Positions 6,440 to 15,464 of a stretch of 64,000 bases of DNA are shown here, one piece after another. The position numbers and the translations under genes were made by a program. How positions within the stretch are numbered: the first letter of the stretch is position 1; the number at the start of each line of letters is the position of its first letter. The notes beneath the pieces are model-generated. The model saw only the letters and a list, made by a program, of their open reading frames with translations, did not search any database and was not told where the DNA came from. The DNA is from [Eubacterium] eligens ATCC 27750. Lineage in GTDB: Bacteria > Bacillota > Clostridia > Lachnospirales > Lachnospiraceae. The stretch is taken from NCBI RefSeq assembly GCF_000146185.1, contig NC_012778.1, forward strand, positions 1,247,001-1,311,000, written 5' to 3'.

Positions 6440-9400
6440 TTAAACTCTTTTTTTCTTAGTAGAAGCAAAAATTCCTAATCCTGATAATCCAAGAAGTGAA
6501 ACAAGCGCTGCAATTGGAGATTTGTCTCCTGTCTGTGCTGACTTATCGCCATCTTTAATTTCTGTTCCAGATGGTACCTCTGTTGTTGGATCTTCCGGTG
6601 ATGGATTCTCTGGTACTGGATTCTTAACAGTATCTTCATATACTAATATATAAGTAGAGAAAACATCTGATTTAAATAATATTTTCTTTGTATTTTCATC
6701 ATATGTTGCATCAAGTACATCAACATTACCATTATGAACTCTTAATACACTGTATTTTCTTGTCTTGTTTGCATCTGTATTAATTAATTCATCCGGAACT
6801 GACACTTCAATCGCAATTGGTTTCTTTGTTTCGGTAACAGAAATATTTCCATTTCCAATCATAACATTAAGGTCTATATCCAGATACATTCCTGCTTTCT
6901 TACCAGAAGACAATTCTGCAAGTTTCTTTTCAGCAGCTTTCTTATCATCTTCATTTACGCCTATATCCTTATTTACTGAAAGAACTATTTTAACATCCTT
7001 TCCTTCTGCATCTTTCTTCTGATCATCAGATAAAATATTATCAATTAAATCACTTACAGACTCTTTCACTTCAACAGAAGGTGCATCTTTTCCTGTATCA
7101 ATAGAAACATCAGTATCCAATGTCGGAGCAGATGGCTTTGGACTATCCGGTGTTGGATCTACTGGTTTCGATTCATCTGGTGTAGAAGGAGTATCTGTCT
7201 TATACAATGCGTTAACAACGGCACTAGCATCATAATCGCCCAATACATTATTCATTGCATATACTGAAGCCTGTGTAGATGACAAAAGTGGTCTGTCATT
7301 ATCTAATACATATCCTGGACCGTATGAACCATATTCTGCAAATCTTGCATTCTTATATGAATTACCACTCATATCACCATATCCTGAATCAATAATTGCT
7401 CTTCCAAGATAACAATTAATAAATGTTGTTGAATCATCTTTTCCCCATGGACGAGCCATTCTGTATGAATCATCGGCAACCTTGTCCTCTGCAATGAATC
7501 TGCAATTATTAAATACATATCCATAATCTGTAGATGCATATGTTCTGCCTGCTGTAAAGCATCCATCAGCCTTATATTCTGTATATCTTGCAACAATATC
7601 GCAATCATCAAAATATGATGTACCAGCTCCGTAAATGAAATCCACATTACCTGTAATATAACACTTAGAGAAGTACTGTCTTGTAACTTCATAGTTTCCA
7701 TCAGAGCCCTTTACCCTCGAATCTGTAAGAAGAGTATCCTGATATCCAACAAGTCTTACATTAACACAAGCTGTCTTATCTGCAACTATGCAAAGTGCAT
7801 CTGCCTGCTGGTCGCTGCCATTAGTATATGCAAATGAGTTCTCTACTGTAAGGTTTTCTGCAGTAAATCCATCAGCATCAGAACCTACATACATTGCATT
7901 TCTTGTCCACATATCAGTAGCAGTTTTATCTGCAAGAGCTGCTGAATAATAAATATGAGTCTTCTCTGCATCTTCTCCTAAAAGGCTTACATTAGGAACT
8001 TCTACTGTTACTCTTTCATTGTACTCCCCATTTTTAATGAATATAACCTTAGACTCTGCATTATCAGCTGATATTGAATTAACAGCTGCCTGTACAGTCT
8101 TATAAGTTGCATATCCGTCTACTACATCCCCATCTTTACCTGTAAATGCTGAATCAACCACAATGTTATAATCAGGATTACTTACAAAGTTAAATATTTT
8201 CCTTGTTGTCTTTCCAGTTTCATCTTTGAAAAGAACCTCAACATCATTTCTACCTTTAACTAATGATGATGCTTCAAGAATAAATGCTTCATCAGCATTT
8301 ACTTTCTTGGCTATTGTCTCATTTCCGTTAACAACCATTTTTACAGTTCCAGCTCTGTCTGATTTCATTGCAACAGATGCCTTATCCGCAAATACAGTAT
8401 CATTATCCTTAGCAACAACTTCTAACTTTGCAGCCTCATTTTCATATACATACTCACCAGTATGTCCATTAGATGCAAGAACCTGTAGCGTTTCTGATGG
8501 ATTGCTTGTATTATCAGCATTCTTTGCAACAATATAATAATAATACGGTTCCTCAGCCTTTATATCAGAATCTGTATACGATAAATCTCCTACTGTTTTT
8601 ACAATCTCTGCTTTTCCATCTGAACCAAATGCTTTGTAAATATCATATTCTGTTGCACCTTCAACTGCTGTCCATGAAAGTTCAATACTCTTATCAGTTC
8701 CTTTAGCTGACAATATTGTCTTAGCTAATGGTGTTTTTAAGCTGACTGCATTAGTTTCAATTGCTGTTCCCTTTGTATCTCCACCCACAGGAACAACTTT
8801 AAACTTATATGAACCATCCTCTTTTACACTATATGTATATGAATTAACCTTAGAATCTCCAGCTTTTACATAATCAGCTCCATCCTTAGATACATATACC
8901 TGATACTTAATATTTCCCGTGCCTTCTGTTGCAATATCCCAGTTTACAGAAATGCTGTTTCTGTCATCAGCAACCTTTGCTGTTGCATTGTTAATAACAG
9001 GTGCTACTCCGACAGCAATATAATAATCATTCATATCATATACTATTTCACCAGCTTCATTAATAAGCTTAACATTAGCTAAATCAACTGATATTCCAGA
9101 AAAAGCAAATCCATAGTTTACAGACTTTCCAGACTGAAGAGCCGAATCAATAACATCCTGTGCAAGATCAATTGTTGCCCCATTAGCTTCTGTGTCAACC
9201 AATACATTTCCTGATGCCGAAACAATTTTAACCTCAGCTTTATTATCTGCTTTCTTAGAATATGAAACTGTATATGTTCCTCCAATAGCATCAGCTAATG
9301 TACTAGTCTTCGGATCACCACAATTTCCTGTACCCCTGTTACCATATGTATGCTGATATACCTTATTTTTCTGGAAATGTACTACATCAAGTGATGTTTT

Positions 9401-10435
9401 TTGTTTTTCTTTAGTGCTGAACTGACCAATTGCGATTCCCTGCTTATCCGTTCCACTGTCAACAGAATTAACTGTTATATCAGCTGTAATTGTCAGATTT
9501 TCTGAAATCTCAGGGAATAATAGATAATCAATGTGCTTATCTTCTCTTATATTACCCTTATCAGCTTTAGAGCGTGTCTGAGTAATCTTTAATATATTAC
9601 CGTCAGCAACTTCTTCGTATTTGTTACCTTCAATATATTTACCAGAATACGCTGCGCTTGTTGTATGAGTTGCCTTTAATTCTCCAACATTAGAATCGAA
9701 CACAACCTTTTTAACCTTATTATCATCCTGATTATACTCAGAAGTAATCTTTACATCTGAAAATGTTGCTGTTGCTCCTTCTGTTGCAAAAAAACCTACT
9801 GTCTTTGTATCTATACCACTAAGAGTCTCTGATTTTGTTGGTTTTTCTGGAAATTCTGATGTAGCTGAAACATAATAACTAACAACCTGTCCAACTATCT
9901 GAATTTTAACATACACTTCATCACCAGCTTTAGCACTTCCTAAAGGATTTGCTCCATTCTTTCCGCCATGCCTGCCATATCTGATCTGGTTTTTACCAAA
10001 ATCAGCATATATTGCCTCTGACTGACTGCCAGGTTCACTTGCGTCATTTCTTACAAGAACACCAGCCTGAGCATTTCCACTTCCTGAGACCTTCATTTTG
10101 GCAGTAATAGTGACATCACCTTTTGCATTAAAATAAGAATATGATAAATTATCGTTTCCTTTATCCTTATCAAACTTTGTTCCCGCTCCTGTTACTACAA
10201 CTGTCTTAGCCGAAGAATCATATGTATACGAGCCTTTTCCAGTATGCTCTCCTATCTCTACACTATTCCATATTGTATCAAGTACCTTTGACTTAGCTTG
10301 TTCCTGTTCTTCTGCATGTACAATCTTACTAACTCCGAAATTCTGTGTAACCACACCAACAGGTAACATAGTTGCTGTCATAGCAACCACTGCTGCTACA
10401 CCAACCGCTTTCTTCAATTTTCTTGTTCGTCTCAT
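6440..10435 (-). CDS. Multidomain cell-surface pectinesterase (CE8)
   Basis: A 1331-residue secreted enzyme. Order: signal peptide (residues 1-42, cleavage probably near VHAEE); two related beta-sandwich modules (about 55-235 and 242-475), probably carbohydrate-binding; two fibronectin-III-like domains (about 478-655); the pectin methylesterase beta-helix (about 755-1070); a Pro-rich linker; a small beta domain (about 1115-1268) ending in a STYILVYED-type strand; and an anchor tail (SAQTGDKSP, hydrophobic stretch, KKKR). The catalytic region shows GYQDTLL (about 897), GNVDFIYG (about 931; the family usually has GTVDFIFG) and RPWG (about 995), giving the two Asp and the Arg needed for methyl-ester hydrolysis. 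GGGAGG lies 12 bases before ATG 10435. Transcribed away from an AraC-type regulator. Confidence 0.93.
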   Translation of the reverse strand: MRRTRKLKKAVGVAAVVAMTATMLPVGVVTQNFGVSKIVHAEEQEQAKSKVLDTIWNSVEIGEHTGKGSYTYDSSAKTVVVTGAGTKFDKDKGNDNLSYSYFNAKGDVTITAKMKVSGSGNAQAGVLVRNDASEPGSQSEAIYADFGKNQIRYGRHGGKNGANPLGSAKAGDEVYVKIQIVGQVVSYYVSATSEFPEKPTKSETLSGIDTKTVGFFATEGATATFSDVKITSEYNQDDNKVKKVVFDSNVGELKATHTTSAAYSGKYIEGNKYEEVADGNILKITQTRSKADKGNIREDKHIDYLLFPEISENLTITADITVNSVDSGTDKQGIAIGQFSTKEKQKTSLDVVHFQKNKVYQHTYGNRGTGNCGDPKTSTLADAIGGTYTVSYSKKADNKAEVKIVSASGNVLVDTEANGATIDLAQDVIDSALQSGKSVNYGFAFSGISVDLANVKLINEAGEIVYDMNDYYIAVGVAPVINNATAKVADDRNSISVNWDIATEGTGNIKYQVYVSKDGADYVKAGDSKVNSYTYSVKEDGSYKFKVVPVGGDTKGTAIETNAVSLKTPLAKTILSAKGTDKSIELSWTAVEGATEYDIYKAFGSDGKAEIVKTVGDLSYTDSDIKAEEPYYYYIVAKNADNTSNPSETLQVLASNGHTGEYVYENEAAKLEVVAKDNDTVFADKASVAMKSDRAGTVKMVVNGNETIAKKVNADEAFILEASSLVKGRNDVEVLFKDETGKTTRKIFNFVSNPDYNIVVDSAFTGKDGDVVDGYATYKTVQAAVNSISADNAESKVIFIKNGEYNERVTVEVPNVSLLGEDAEKTHIYYSAALADKTATDMWTRNAMYVGSDADGFTAENLTVENSFAYTNGSDQQADALCIVADKTACVNVRLVGYQDTLLTDSRVKGSDGNYEVTRQYFSKCYITGNVDFIYGAGTSYFDDCDIVARYTEYKADGCFTAGRTYASTDYGYVFNNCRFIAEDKVADDSYRMARPWGKDDSTTFINCYLGRAIIDSGYGDMSGNSYKNARFAEYGSYGPGYVLDNDRPLLSSTQASVYAMNNVLGDYDASAVVNALYKTDTPSTPDESKPVDPTPDSPKPSAPTLDTDVSIDTGKDAPSVEVKESVSDLIDNILSDDQKKDAEGKDVKIVLSVNKDIGVNEDDKKAAEKKLAELSSGKKAGMYLDIDLNVMIGNGNISVTETKKPIAIEVSVPDELINTDANKTRKYSVLRVHNGNVDVLDATYDENTKKILFKSDVFSTYILVYEDTVKNPVPENPSPEDPTTEVPSGTEIKDGDKSAQTGDKSPIAALVSLLGLSGLGIFASTKKKRV

Positions 10436-10491
10436 GATATATAAAAACCTCCCAATTTTTATTGACGCATTCCCGCGCATCACTGAAACAT

Positions 10492-10520
10492 AATATAATT
10501 CACACGCTTTTTATTAGCAA
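10492..10520 (-). promoter_or_regulatory. Putative pectinesterase promoter
   Basis: Minus strand TTGCTA, 17-base spacer, TATATT. The -35 lies inside the TTAGCAACTT motif (10514-10523) shared with the pectate lyase promoters. Confidence 0.6.
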
Positions 10521-10523
10521 CTT
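10512..10523. promoter_or_regulatory. Shared pectinase-promoter motif TATTAGCAACTT, copy 1
   Basis: This 12-base string recurs exactly at 32136-32147 before the second pectate lyase gene, and as TTAGCAA at 27908 before the first. Here it is about 79 bases before the start codon. A candidate binding site for a pectin regulator. Confidence 0.5.
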
Positions 10524-10543
10524 ATATTTTTGCATTTTACTTA

Positions 10544-10572
10544 TTGACTACATGTTTTTTTAGTATTATACT
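10544..10572 (+). promoter_or_regulatory. Putative promoter of the AraC-type regulator
   Basis: TTGACT, 17-base spacer, TATACT, about 80 bases before the start codon of the regulator. Confidence 0.65.
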
Positions 10573-10653
10573 ACATTTTGTTAATAAGATAATAAAAATC
10601 AAGTCGGTTTTTAGTAATATTGCATAAATGTAATTATAAAGGATATTAAATAT

Positions 10654-11514
10654 ATGGATTCAGGCATTAACAATATATCAAGATTCAGAATTGACCATTC
10701 ATTTCATAAGCTGCACTATGCCATGCATTCTGCACACAGCCACACATACTATGAACTGTTTTACATGATGCATGGCAATTGTACTATTTCAATAGATAAC
10801 AGGCTTTTCACTCTTTCCGAAGGAAACATTATATTTATACCTGCCAACTCAGTACACAGAACATCATATATTGGTGAGCTTGTTCCTGAAAGAACATATA
10901 TAGAATTTTCTAAAGACTATATAGAAACCATCAGCCAGACTCTCGGTAAAAACTGGGCTGAGCACAATCTTTGGGGACATATTTTATATATAGAAAAAGA
11001 AAAACGCGAAAAAATTGATTTCCTGTTCAGAGAAATCCAGAAGGAATATGATATTGTTGATGGCTATTCAGACTGCTGTATAAGACAGCTTTTCCAATAT
11101 CTCATTATCAATCTCATCCGTCTTGACAGAAATACTAAAGATATAAAAGAATTCATTACCAATTCAGATAATAAAATTAATCAGAACATGATCATTGCTG
11201 CCAAATATATTGCAGAAAATTTTAAGAACGATATTACACTCAAAGATGTTGCCAGCCATTTAAATCTTAATCCATCGTATTTTTCCAGCAAATTCAAGGC
11301 TTTTAACAACATCGGATTCGCCGAATACCTACGTAATATCCGCGTCAATCATGCTGAATGGTATCTTATCGAAACAGACTTAAGCCTTTCAGATATTGCC
11401 AGCGAATGTGGCTTCTGTAATTCCAATTATTTCGGTGATACATTTAAACTGGTCAATGGAATATCACCATCTGAATTCAGAAAGAATAATAAGCCTAAGA
11501 AAGCTGAAAACTGA
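10654..11514 (+). CDS. AraC family transcriptional regulator, probably of pectin use
   Basis: A 286-residue regulator. The N-terminal cupin-like sensing domain (residues about 10-150) has HSAHSHTYYELFYMMHG and EGNIIFIPANSVHRT, the usual beta-barrel with His residues. The C-terminal double helix-turn-helix (about 180-280) includes ITLKDVASHLNLNPSYFSSK and LSDIASECGFCNSNYFGDTF. It starts with AAAGGA before ATG 10654. It is divergent from the pectinesterase gene with a 218-base gap that holds both promoters. The AraC type and the location suggest an activator sensing a pectin-derived sugar, but ligand and targets are inference. Confidence 0.9.
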   Translation: MDSGINNISRFRIDHSFHKLHYAMHSAHSHTYYELFYMMHGNCTISIDNRLFTLSEGNIIFIPANSVHRTSYIGELVPERTYIEFSKDYIETISQTLGKNWAEHNLWGHILYIEKEKREKIDFLFREIQKEYDIVDGYSDCCIRQLFQYLIINLIRLDRNTKDIKEFITNSDNKINQNMIIAAKYIAENFKNDITLKDVASHLNLNPSYFSSKFKAFNNIGFAEYLRNIRVNHAEWYLIETDLSLSDIASECGFCNSNYFGDTFKLVNGISPSEFRKNNKPKKAEN

Positions 11515-11525
11515 TGTTTTTACAT

Positions 11526-11570
11526 AAAAAAACTGTTACACATGGCCGAAAGCCAAATGTAACAGTTTTT
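11526..11570. terminator. Bidirectional terminator between the AraC-type gene and the repeat lipo/anchor protein gene
   Basis: Stem AAAAACTGTTACA/TGTAACAGTTTTT around a 17-base loop that itself can pair (TGGC/GCCA). Poly-T on both strands serves both convergent genes. Confidence 0.85.
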
Positions 11571-11584
11571 AAATTATATTCAGA

Positions 11585-12628
11585 TCAGCCATTCCATTGA
11601 TATATTATACAGAATTTCTCACCATTATATCTTAAATATTTTTCAGAGCCATCTGGATAATAAAATGTGAACAAATAATCCTTAGCAGTATTTTTACTAT
11701 TATAACTGCCATAAATAGTTGCACCAGATCTGTTATATCCGGACATATCAACAGAACGGAACTCATTTGTCCTCATAATTTTTCCATATATAGAATCATC
11801 CGTTGTATCTTTACGCCAGTAACTTTCATTAAGATTCAGTGTACCATCACTATTATATACAATATTATCCTCAAAATCTGCTTCAGGCTGCGAACTGCCT
11901 GTACCTCCTTGTAAAGCTCTTAATGCTGTCTGCCTTGCAAAATGAAATCCATTATCATCATATGTAAACACATAACAATATGACAAGTCCTTTAAATATA
12001 TATAATATTCTATATCTTTAGCAGTAACCCTGTTCTTAACATCACTTGTAAATCCCTGCCAGCTGCTGACCGGATTTCCCAATGCATTTACTTTATTAAC
12101 CAGCTCCATAAACTCAGGAACAGTAGAAAGCGCATTCGACAATTCTTCTGTAGAAACATAACCAGACGACTTAAAACTTGTGCTCCAATAACTCTCCTGA
12201 AGATTAAAAGAACCATCATCATTATATACAAGATGCTTTGCCGATGCAGCAGACGGTTTAACATAGCTATTCTGGTTACTATCAGCAGAACCATTATAAT
12301 TACCTGACGAATCGTCATTACCATCGTTACTGCTGTCAGCCTGAAAGCTTCCGTTTTCTTCTGATGCAGAGCTTTCCTCAGAACTGTTATTTTCTGTACT
12401 CTCTGTGCTTATTTCACTTTCCGTTGCAGTTTCTGTCTGTTTTACTGTTTTATTCTCATCTGAATTTACAGTTGTACTCTCATTCTTCTGCGCTTTATTA
12501 TCTGCGACAGCTTTATTTCCAGATTTCTTAACTCCATTAACGATAAGAATAACAGCCAGAACAACAATTATTACCGCAGCACATGCGCCTGCAATTAATA
12601 ATTTCTTATCCTTTAATATATTTTTCAT
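11585..12628 (-). CDS. Membrane-anchored protein with two YW-repeat modules, function unknown
   Basis: A 347-residue protein. It has one N-terminal membrane segment (LLIAGACAAVIIVVLAVILI, residues about 10-29), a Ser/Glu/Asn/Thr-rich spacer (about 40-130) and two copies of a small module. The copies begin LVYNDDGSFNLQESYW (about 132) and IVYNSDGTLNLNESYW (about 255); the second is followed by a C-terminal beta region ending YLRYNGEKFCIIYQWNG. No Cys suits a lipoprotein, so a signal anchor with an outside domain is likely. It starts 4 bases after the stop of the surface-protein gene upstream; its ribosome site (GGAAAGAAGAGAG) lies inside that gene, so the two are co-translated. I do not recognise the modules. 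Confidence 0.75.
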   Translation of the reverse strand: MKNILKDKKLLIAGACAAVIIVVLAVILIVNGVKKSGNKAVADNKAQKNESTTVNSDENKTVKQTETATESEISTESTENNSSEESSASEENGSFQADSSNDGNDDSSGNYNGSADSNQNSYVKPSAASAKHLVYNDDGSFNLQESYWSTSFKSSGYVSTEELSNALSTVPEFMELVNKVNALGNPVSSWQGFTSDVKNRVTAKDIEYYIYLKDLSYCYVFTYDDNGFHFARQTALRALQGGTGSSQPEADFEDNIVYNSDGTLNLNESYWRKDTTDDSIYGKIMRTNEFRSVDMSGYNRSGATIYGSYNSKNTAKDYLFTFYYPDGSEKYLRYNGEKFCIIYQWNG

Positions 12629-12632
12629 ATAA

Positions 12633-13973
12633 TTATAATACTCTCTTCTTTCCGAATACAACCATTCCCATTAATGAAACAACTGCAAGTAATGATATCA
12701 TTACTACAGCAGAATTATCTGATGTCTGTGGAGCCTGTACATCTTCATTTTCTGTAGGTGCCTGTACATCTTCATTTTCTGTAGGTGCCTGTGTGCTTTC
12801 GCCTTCCTTTACCTCTGAAGCCTTAGTAAGAACATATGTTGAACAATGATCCTGTGAAACAGTTACATATCCATTTTGACCAACGACAACATTCTGAATT
12901 AAAGTAAGAGTATTATCATCATTTACTAATGAATACTGTAAAGTCTGTCCTGCATAATCTGTTCCTACAGGAATTGTTATCTGTGCCTTAGCTGGAAGAT
13001 TTCCTGAATAGTTAAACTTAATCTGTGATACAAAGCCGTCATTTTTAACTACTGCTTTAACAATATCAGCATTTTCAAAGTCTGATACTATCTGTGTTGT
13101 AAAATCATATGCTGATACGCCATCAACCTTGTTCATTGTTCCCTTTGCAAATGTAAATGTAACACCATTATCTGTTTTAATTATTACATCCTTTGTTGCA
13201 TTCTTGGCTAAAACATCATTGAATTCCTCTGCAGTCATAGACTTGTCTACATTGACAGTATAATTATTATCCGGTTTTACCTCTGAATTATCAGCGAATT
13301 TAAGTACAGTCTTATCTACCATATAATCAGGCATAAAAAGTAAAGCATCTCCATCGCCGACACCATCAACACATGTTATATACATATATGTAAAATCAAC
13401 TTTTGTTGTTGACTGCAGATCCATGCTTTTATCAATATAATATCCCTCATCATCCTTGCAGCCGTAAGCCTTTGAGAAAACTATTTTCTGGAAATGTCTT
13501 GTTGTTCCTAATTTACTTGAACCATTAACTGCAAACAGCTCATCATACTCGAATCCTTTATTAAAGCTTCCATAATACATAGGCGGATTTATTCCTATTA
13601 TTGAACCATTATTAGCCTTAGTAATCACAAGCTTTCCTGCTTCATCCCTTGATAATGAATATCCTATAGCGCCACATGTTTTAATATCATCAAGAGTAAG
13701 TGTTGATCTTTCTTCATCAACTTCAATTGAGCTGTTTTCTGAAAAAACATTAAGCCCTGTAAAGCTGGTACCAAAGTATTCATTAATAACCTCAAGATCA
13801 CAAGCATCAATGTCCTTTACTTCAAACCCTTCTGCATTATACTTAATTATTTTTGATATCTCATCAGCCTTAACTGTCGTAATATTTCCATTAATTCCAG
13901 CAGCCATGACAAATGCTGTAATTGCAGCAAGTGCAGTTCCCATTAATTGTTTGATTTTGTTCTTTTGTTTCAT
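12633..13973 (-). CDS. Cell-wall-anchored surface protein, function unknown
   Basis: A 446-residue secreted protein. Signal peptide about 1-38 (ALAAITAFVMAAG, cleavage probably after VKA); an unrecognised middle region with several Cys and Tyr; a beta domain (about 300-390) ending in CSTYVLTKA, like the domain before the anchor of the pectinesterase; a short repeat (QAPTENEDV twice, 27-base DNA repeats); then the anchor QAPQTSDNS, a hydrophobic stretch and GKKRVL. AGGAG sits 7 bases before ATG 13973. It heads a two-gene operon and is divergent from an XRE-type regulator that shares its promoter region. No enzyme motif was seen; adhesion or signalling is possible but unproven. Confidence 0.75.
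   Translation of the reverse strand: MKQKNKIKQLMGTALAAITAFVMAAGINGNITTVKADEISKIIKYNAEGFEVKDIDACDLEVINEYFGTSFTGLNVFSENSSIEVDEERSTLTLDDIKTCGAIGYSLSRDEAGKLVITKANNGSIIGINPPMYYGSFNKGFEYDELFAVNGSSKLGTTRHFQKIVFSKAYGCKDDEGYYIDKSMDLQSTTKVDFTYMYITCVDGVGDGDALLFMPDYMVDKTVLKFADNSEVKPDNNYTVNVDKSMTAEEFNDVLAKNATKDVIIKTDNGVTFTFAKGTMNKVDGVSAYDFTTQIVSDFENADIVKAVVKNDGFVSQIKFNYSGNLPAKAQITIPVGTDYAGQTLQYSLVNDDNTLTLIQNVVVGQNGYVTVSQDHCSTYVLTKASEVKEGESTQAPTENEDVQAPTENEDVQAPQTSDNSAVVMISLLAVVSLMGMVVFGKKRVL
12727..12791 (-). repeat. 27-base tandem repeat inside the surface-protein gene
   Basis: Two near-perfect 27-base units encode QAPTENEDV twice, plus a partial third unit. In frame; a change in copy number would alter only the stalk length. 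Confidence 0.8.
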
Positions 13974-14004
13974 TTCCAATCTCCTTTTATTTTTATTTTT
14001 TTAT

Positions 14005-14033
14005 ATTATATCACTTTTCTTCCATTTTGGACA
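14005..14033 (-). promoter_or_regulatory. Putative promoter of the surface-protein operon
   Basis: Minus strand TATAAT (14005-14010) with a 17-base spacer from a poor -35 (TGTCCA) that is part of an operator-like repeat. Occupation of that repeat would block or replace -35 contact. Confidence 0.55.
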
Positions 14034-14055
14034 CTTTTATTTTCCATTTTGGACA
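14020..14055. promoter_or_regulatory. Two direct repeats TTCCATTTTGGACA, 22 bases apart
   Basis: Identical 14-base copies at 14020-14033 and 14042-14055, two helical turns apart. Each holds a small dyad (TCCA-TTT-TGGA). They lie between the divergent XRE gene and the surface operon, and one covers the operon's -35. Likely operators of the XRE protein. Confidence 0.65.
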
Positions 14056-14097
14056 TAATTTTTTTGATCCTAAAAAATTAAAAGAAGGTGAATAATT

Positions 14098-14361
14098 ATG
14101 GCAGAAAGAATTAACCAGCACAAGAACCCTTTAGTAGGTTCTAATATCAAAAGACTTCGCATTGAAAGAAAAATGAAAGCTATTGATATTGTAGCAAGAT
14201 TGCAGCTTATGAATATTGATGTAACCTCTGGAATATTCAGTAAAGTAGAAAATGGAAGAAATAATCCATCCGTAGATATGCTTATAGGACTTACCCATAT
14301 ATTTGAATGTGATTTTAATGAATTTTTTAAAGAACAAACAGACAATAATGATACCTTGTAA
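14098..14361 (+). CDS. XRE family helix-turn-helix regulator
   Basis: An 87-residue DNA-binding protein, almost entirely one lambda-repressor-like HTH domain (residues about 12-77: IKRLRIERKMKAIDIVARL, then IFSKVENGRNNPSVDMLIGL). There is no sensing domain. AGAAGG lies 9 bases before the ATG. It is divergent from the surface-protein operon and separated from it by two copies of a 14-base repeat, so it probably controls that operon and itself. What signal it answers is unknown. Confidence 0.88.
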   Translation: MAERINQHKNPLVGSNIKRLRIERKMKAIDIVARLQLMNIDVTSGIFSKVENGRNNPSVDMLIGLTHIFECDFNEFFKEQTDNNDTL

Positions 14362-14363
14362 AA

Positions 14364-14402
14364 ATAAGAGCCTGCCACACCAATCTGATGTGACAGGCTC
14401 TT
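14364..14402. terminator. Terminator between the XRE gene and the GGGtGRT gene
   Basis: Stem AAGAGCCTG(CC)ACA/TGT(GA)CAGGCTCTT. The minus strand has the better T run (TTATTTTT), so it mainly ends the GGGtGRT operon. Confidence 0.7.
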
Positions 14403-14439
14403 AAAGCCCGTATTATACGGTTTTAATATACATTTTTAA

Positions 14440-15450
14440 TTAGAACTTGCCATTCTTAGCAGCTTCCTCGATAGAAACAGCTACAGCTACAGTAGCACCA
14501 ACCATAGGGTTATTACCCATTCCGATTAATCCCATCATTTCAACGTGAGCTGGAACTGATGAAGAACCGGCGAACTGAGCATCTGAGTGCATACGTCCCA
14601 TAGTATCTGTCATACCATAAGAAGCAGGACCTGCTGCCATATTATCTGGGTGAAGTGTACGTCCTGTACCACCACCTGAAGCTACTGAGAAGTACTTCTT
14701 TCCAGCTTCAAGTCTTTCCTTCTTATATGTACCTGCAACTGGATGCTGGAATCTTGTAGGGTTTGTTGAGTTACCTGTGATAGAGATATCAACATTCTCC
14801 TTCCACATGATTGCAACACCTTCTGTTACATCGTTAGCGCCGTAGCAGTTAACCTTAGAACGAAGACCATCTGAGTATGCTGTTCTAGAGATTTCCTTTA
14901 CTTCGCCTGTTGAATAATCCATCTCTGTCTCAACGAATGTGAATCCGTTAATTCTTGAGATAATCTTAGCAGCATCCTTACCAAGACCGTTAAGGATAAC
15001 TCTAAGAGGTTTCTGTCTAACCTTGTTAGCCTTCTCTGCGATACCGATAGCACCTTCAGCAGCAGCGAATGATTCATGACCTGCAAGGAATGCGAAACAT
15101 TCTGTCTCTTCTTCAAGTAACATCTTTCCTAAGTTACCATGTCCAAGACCAACCTTTCTCTGGTCAGCAACTGAACCTGGAATACAGAATGCCTGAAGAC
15201 CCTCACCGATAGCTGCAGCAGCTTCTGAAGCCTTTCTTGCACCCTTCTTGATAGCGATTGCTGCACCTACTGTGTAAGCCCAGCATGCATTTTCAAAACA
15301 AATTGGCTGGATACCCTTAACCATAGCATATACATCTAATCCGGCATCCTTAGTAATCTTTTCAGCTTCTTCAATACTAGCTATACCATAGCTGTTAAGA
15401 ACTGAAGTAATCTTATCTATTCTTCTCTCATATGATTCAAATAAAGCCAT
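14440..15450 (-). CDS. GGGtGRT protein (conserved anaerobe protein, function unknown)
   Basis: A 336-residue cytoplasmic protein with the eponymous GGGTGRT motif at residues 259-265. Other striking stretches are GLGHGNLGKMLLEEETECF (about 101-119) and AGHESFAAAEGA (about 123-134), with several Cys (51, 56, 89, 118, 202). No signal peptide or membrane segment. The family is known as a conserved protein found next to an iron-sulfur scaffold-like protein; its role has not been described to my knowledge. The gene follows that partner by 14 bases with AAGGAGG before its ATG. A redox or Fe-S role is inferred only from the partner and the Cys content. Confidence 0.88.
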   Translation of the reverse strand: MALFESYERRIDKITSVLNSYGIASIEEAEKITKDAGLDVYAMVKGIQPICFENACWAYTVGAAIAIKKGARKASEAAAAIGEGLQAFCIPGSVADQRKVGLGHGNLGKMLLEEETECFAFLAGHESFAAAEGAIGIAEKANKVRQKPLRVILNGLGKDAAKIISRINGFTFVETEMDYSTGEVKEISRTAYSDGLRSKVNCYGANDVTEGVAIMWKENVDISITGNSTNPTRFQHPVAGTYKKERLEAGKKYFSVASGGGTGRTLHPDNMAAGPASYGMTDTMGRMHSDAQFAGSSSVPAHVEMMGLIGMGNNPMVGATVAVAVSIEEAAKNGKF

Positions 15451-15464
15451 TCTAATTGTCCTCC

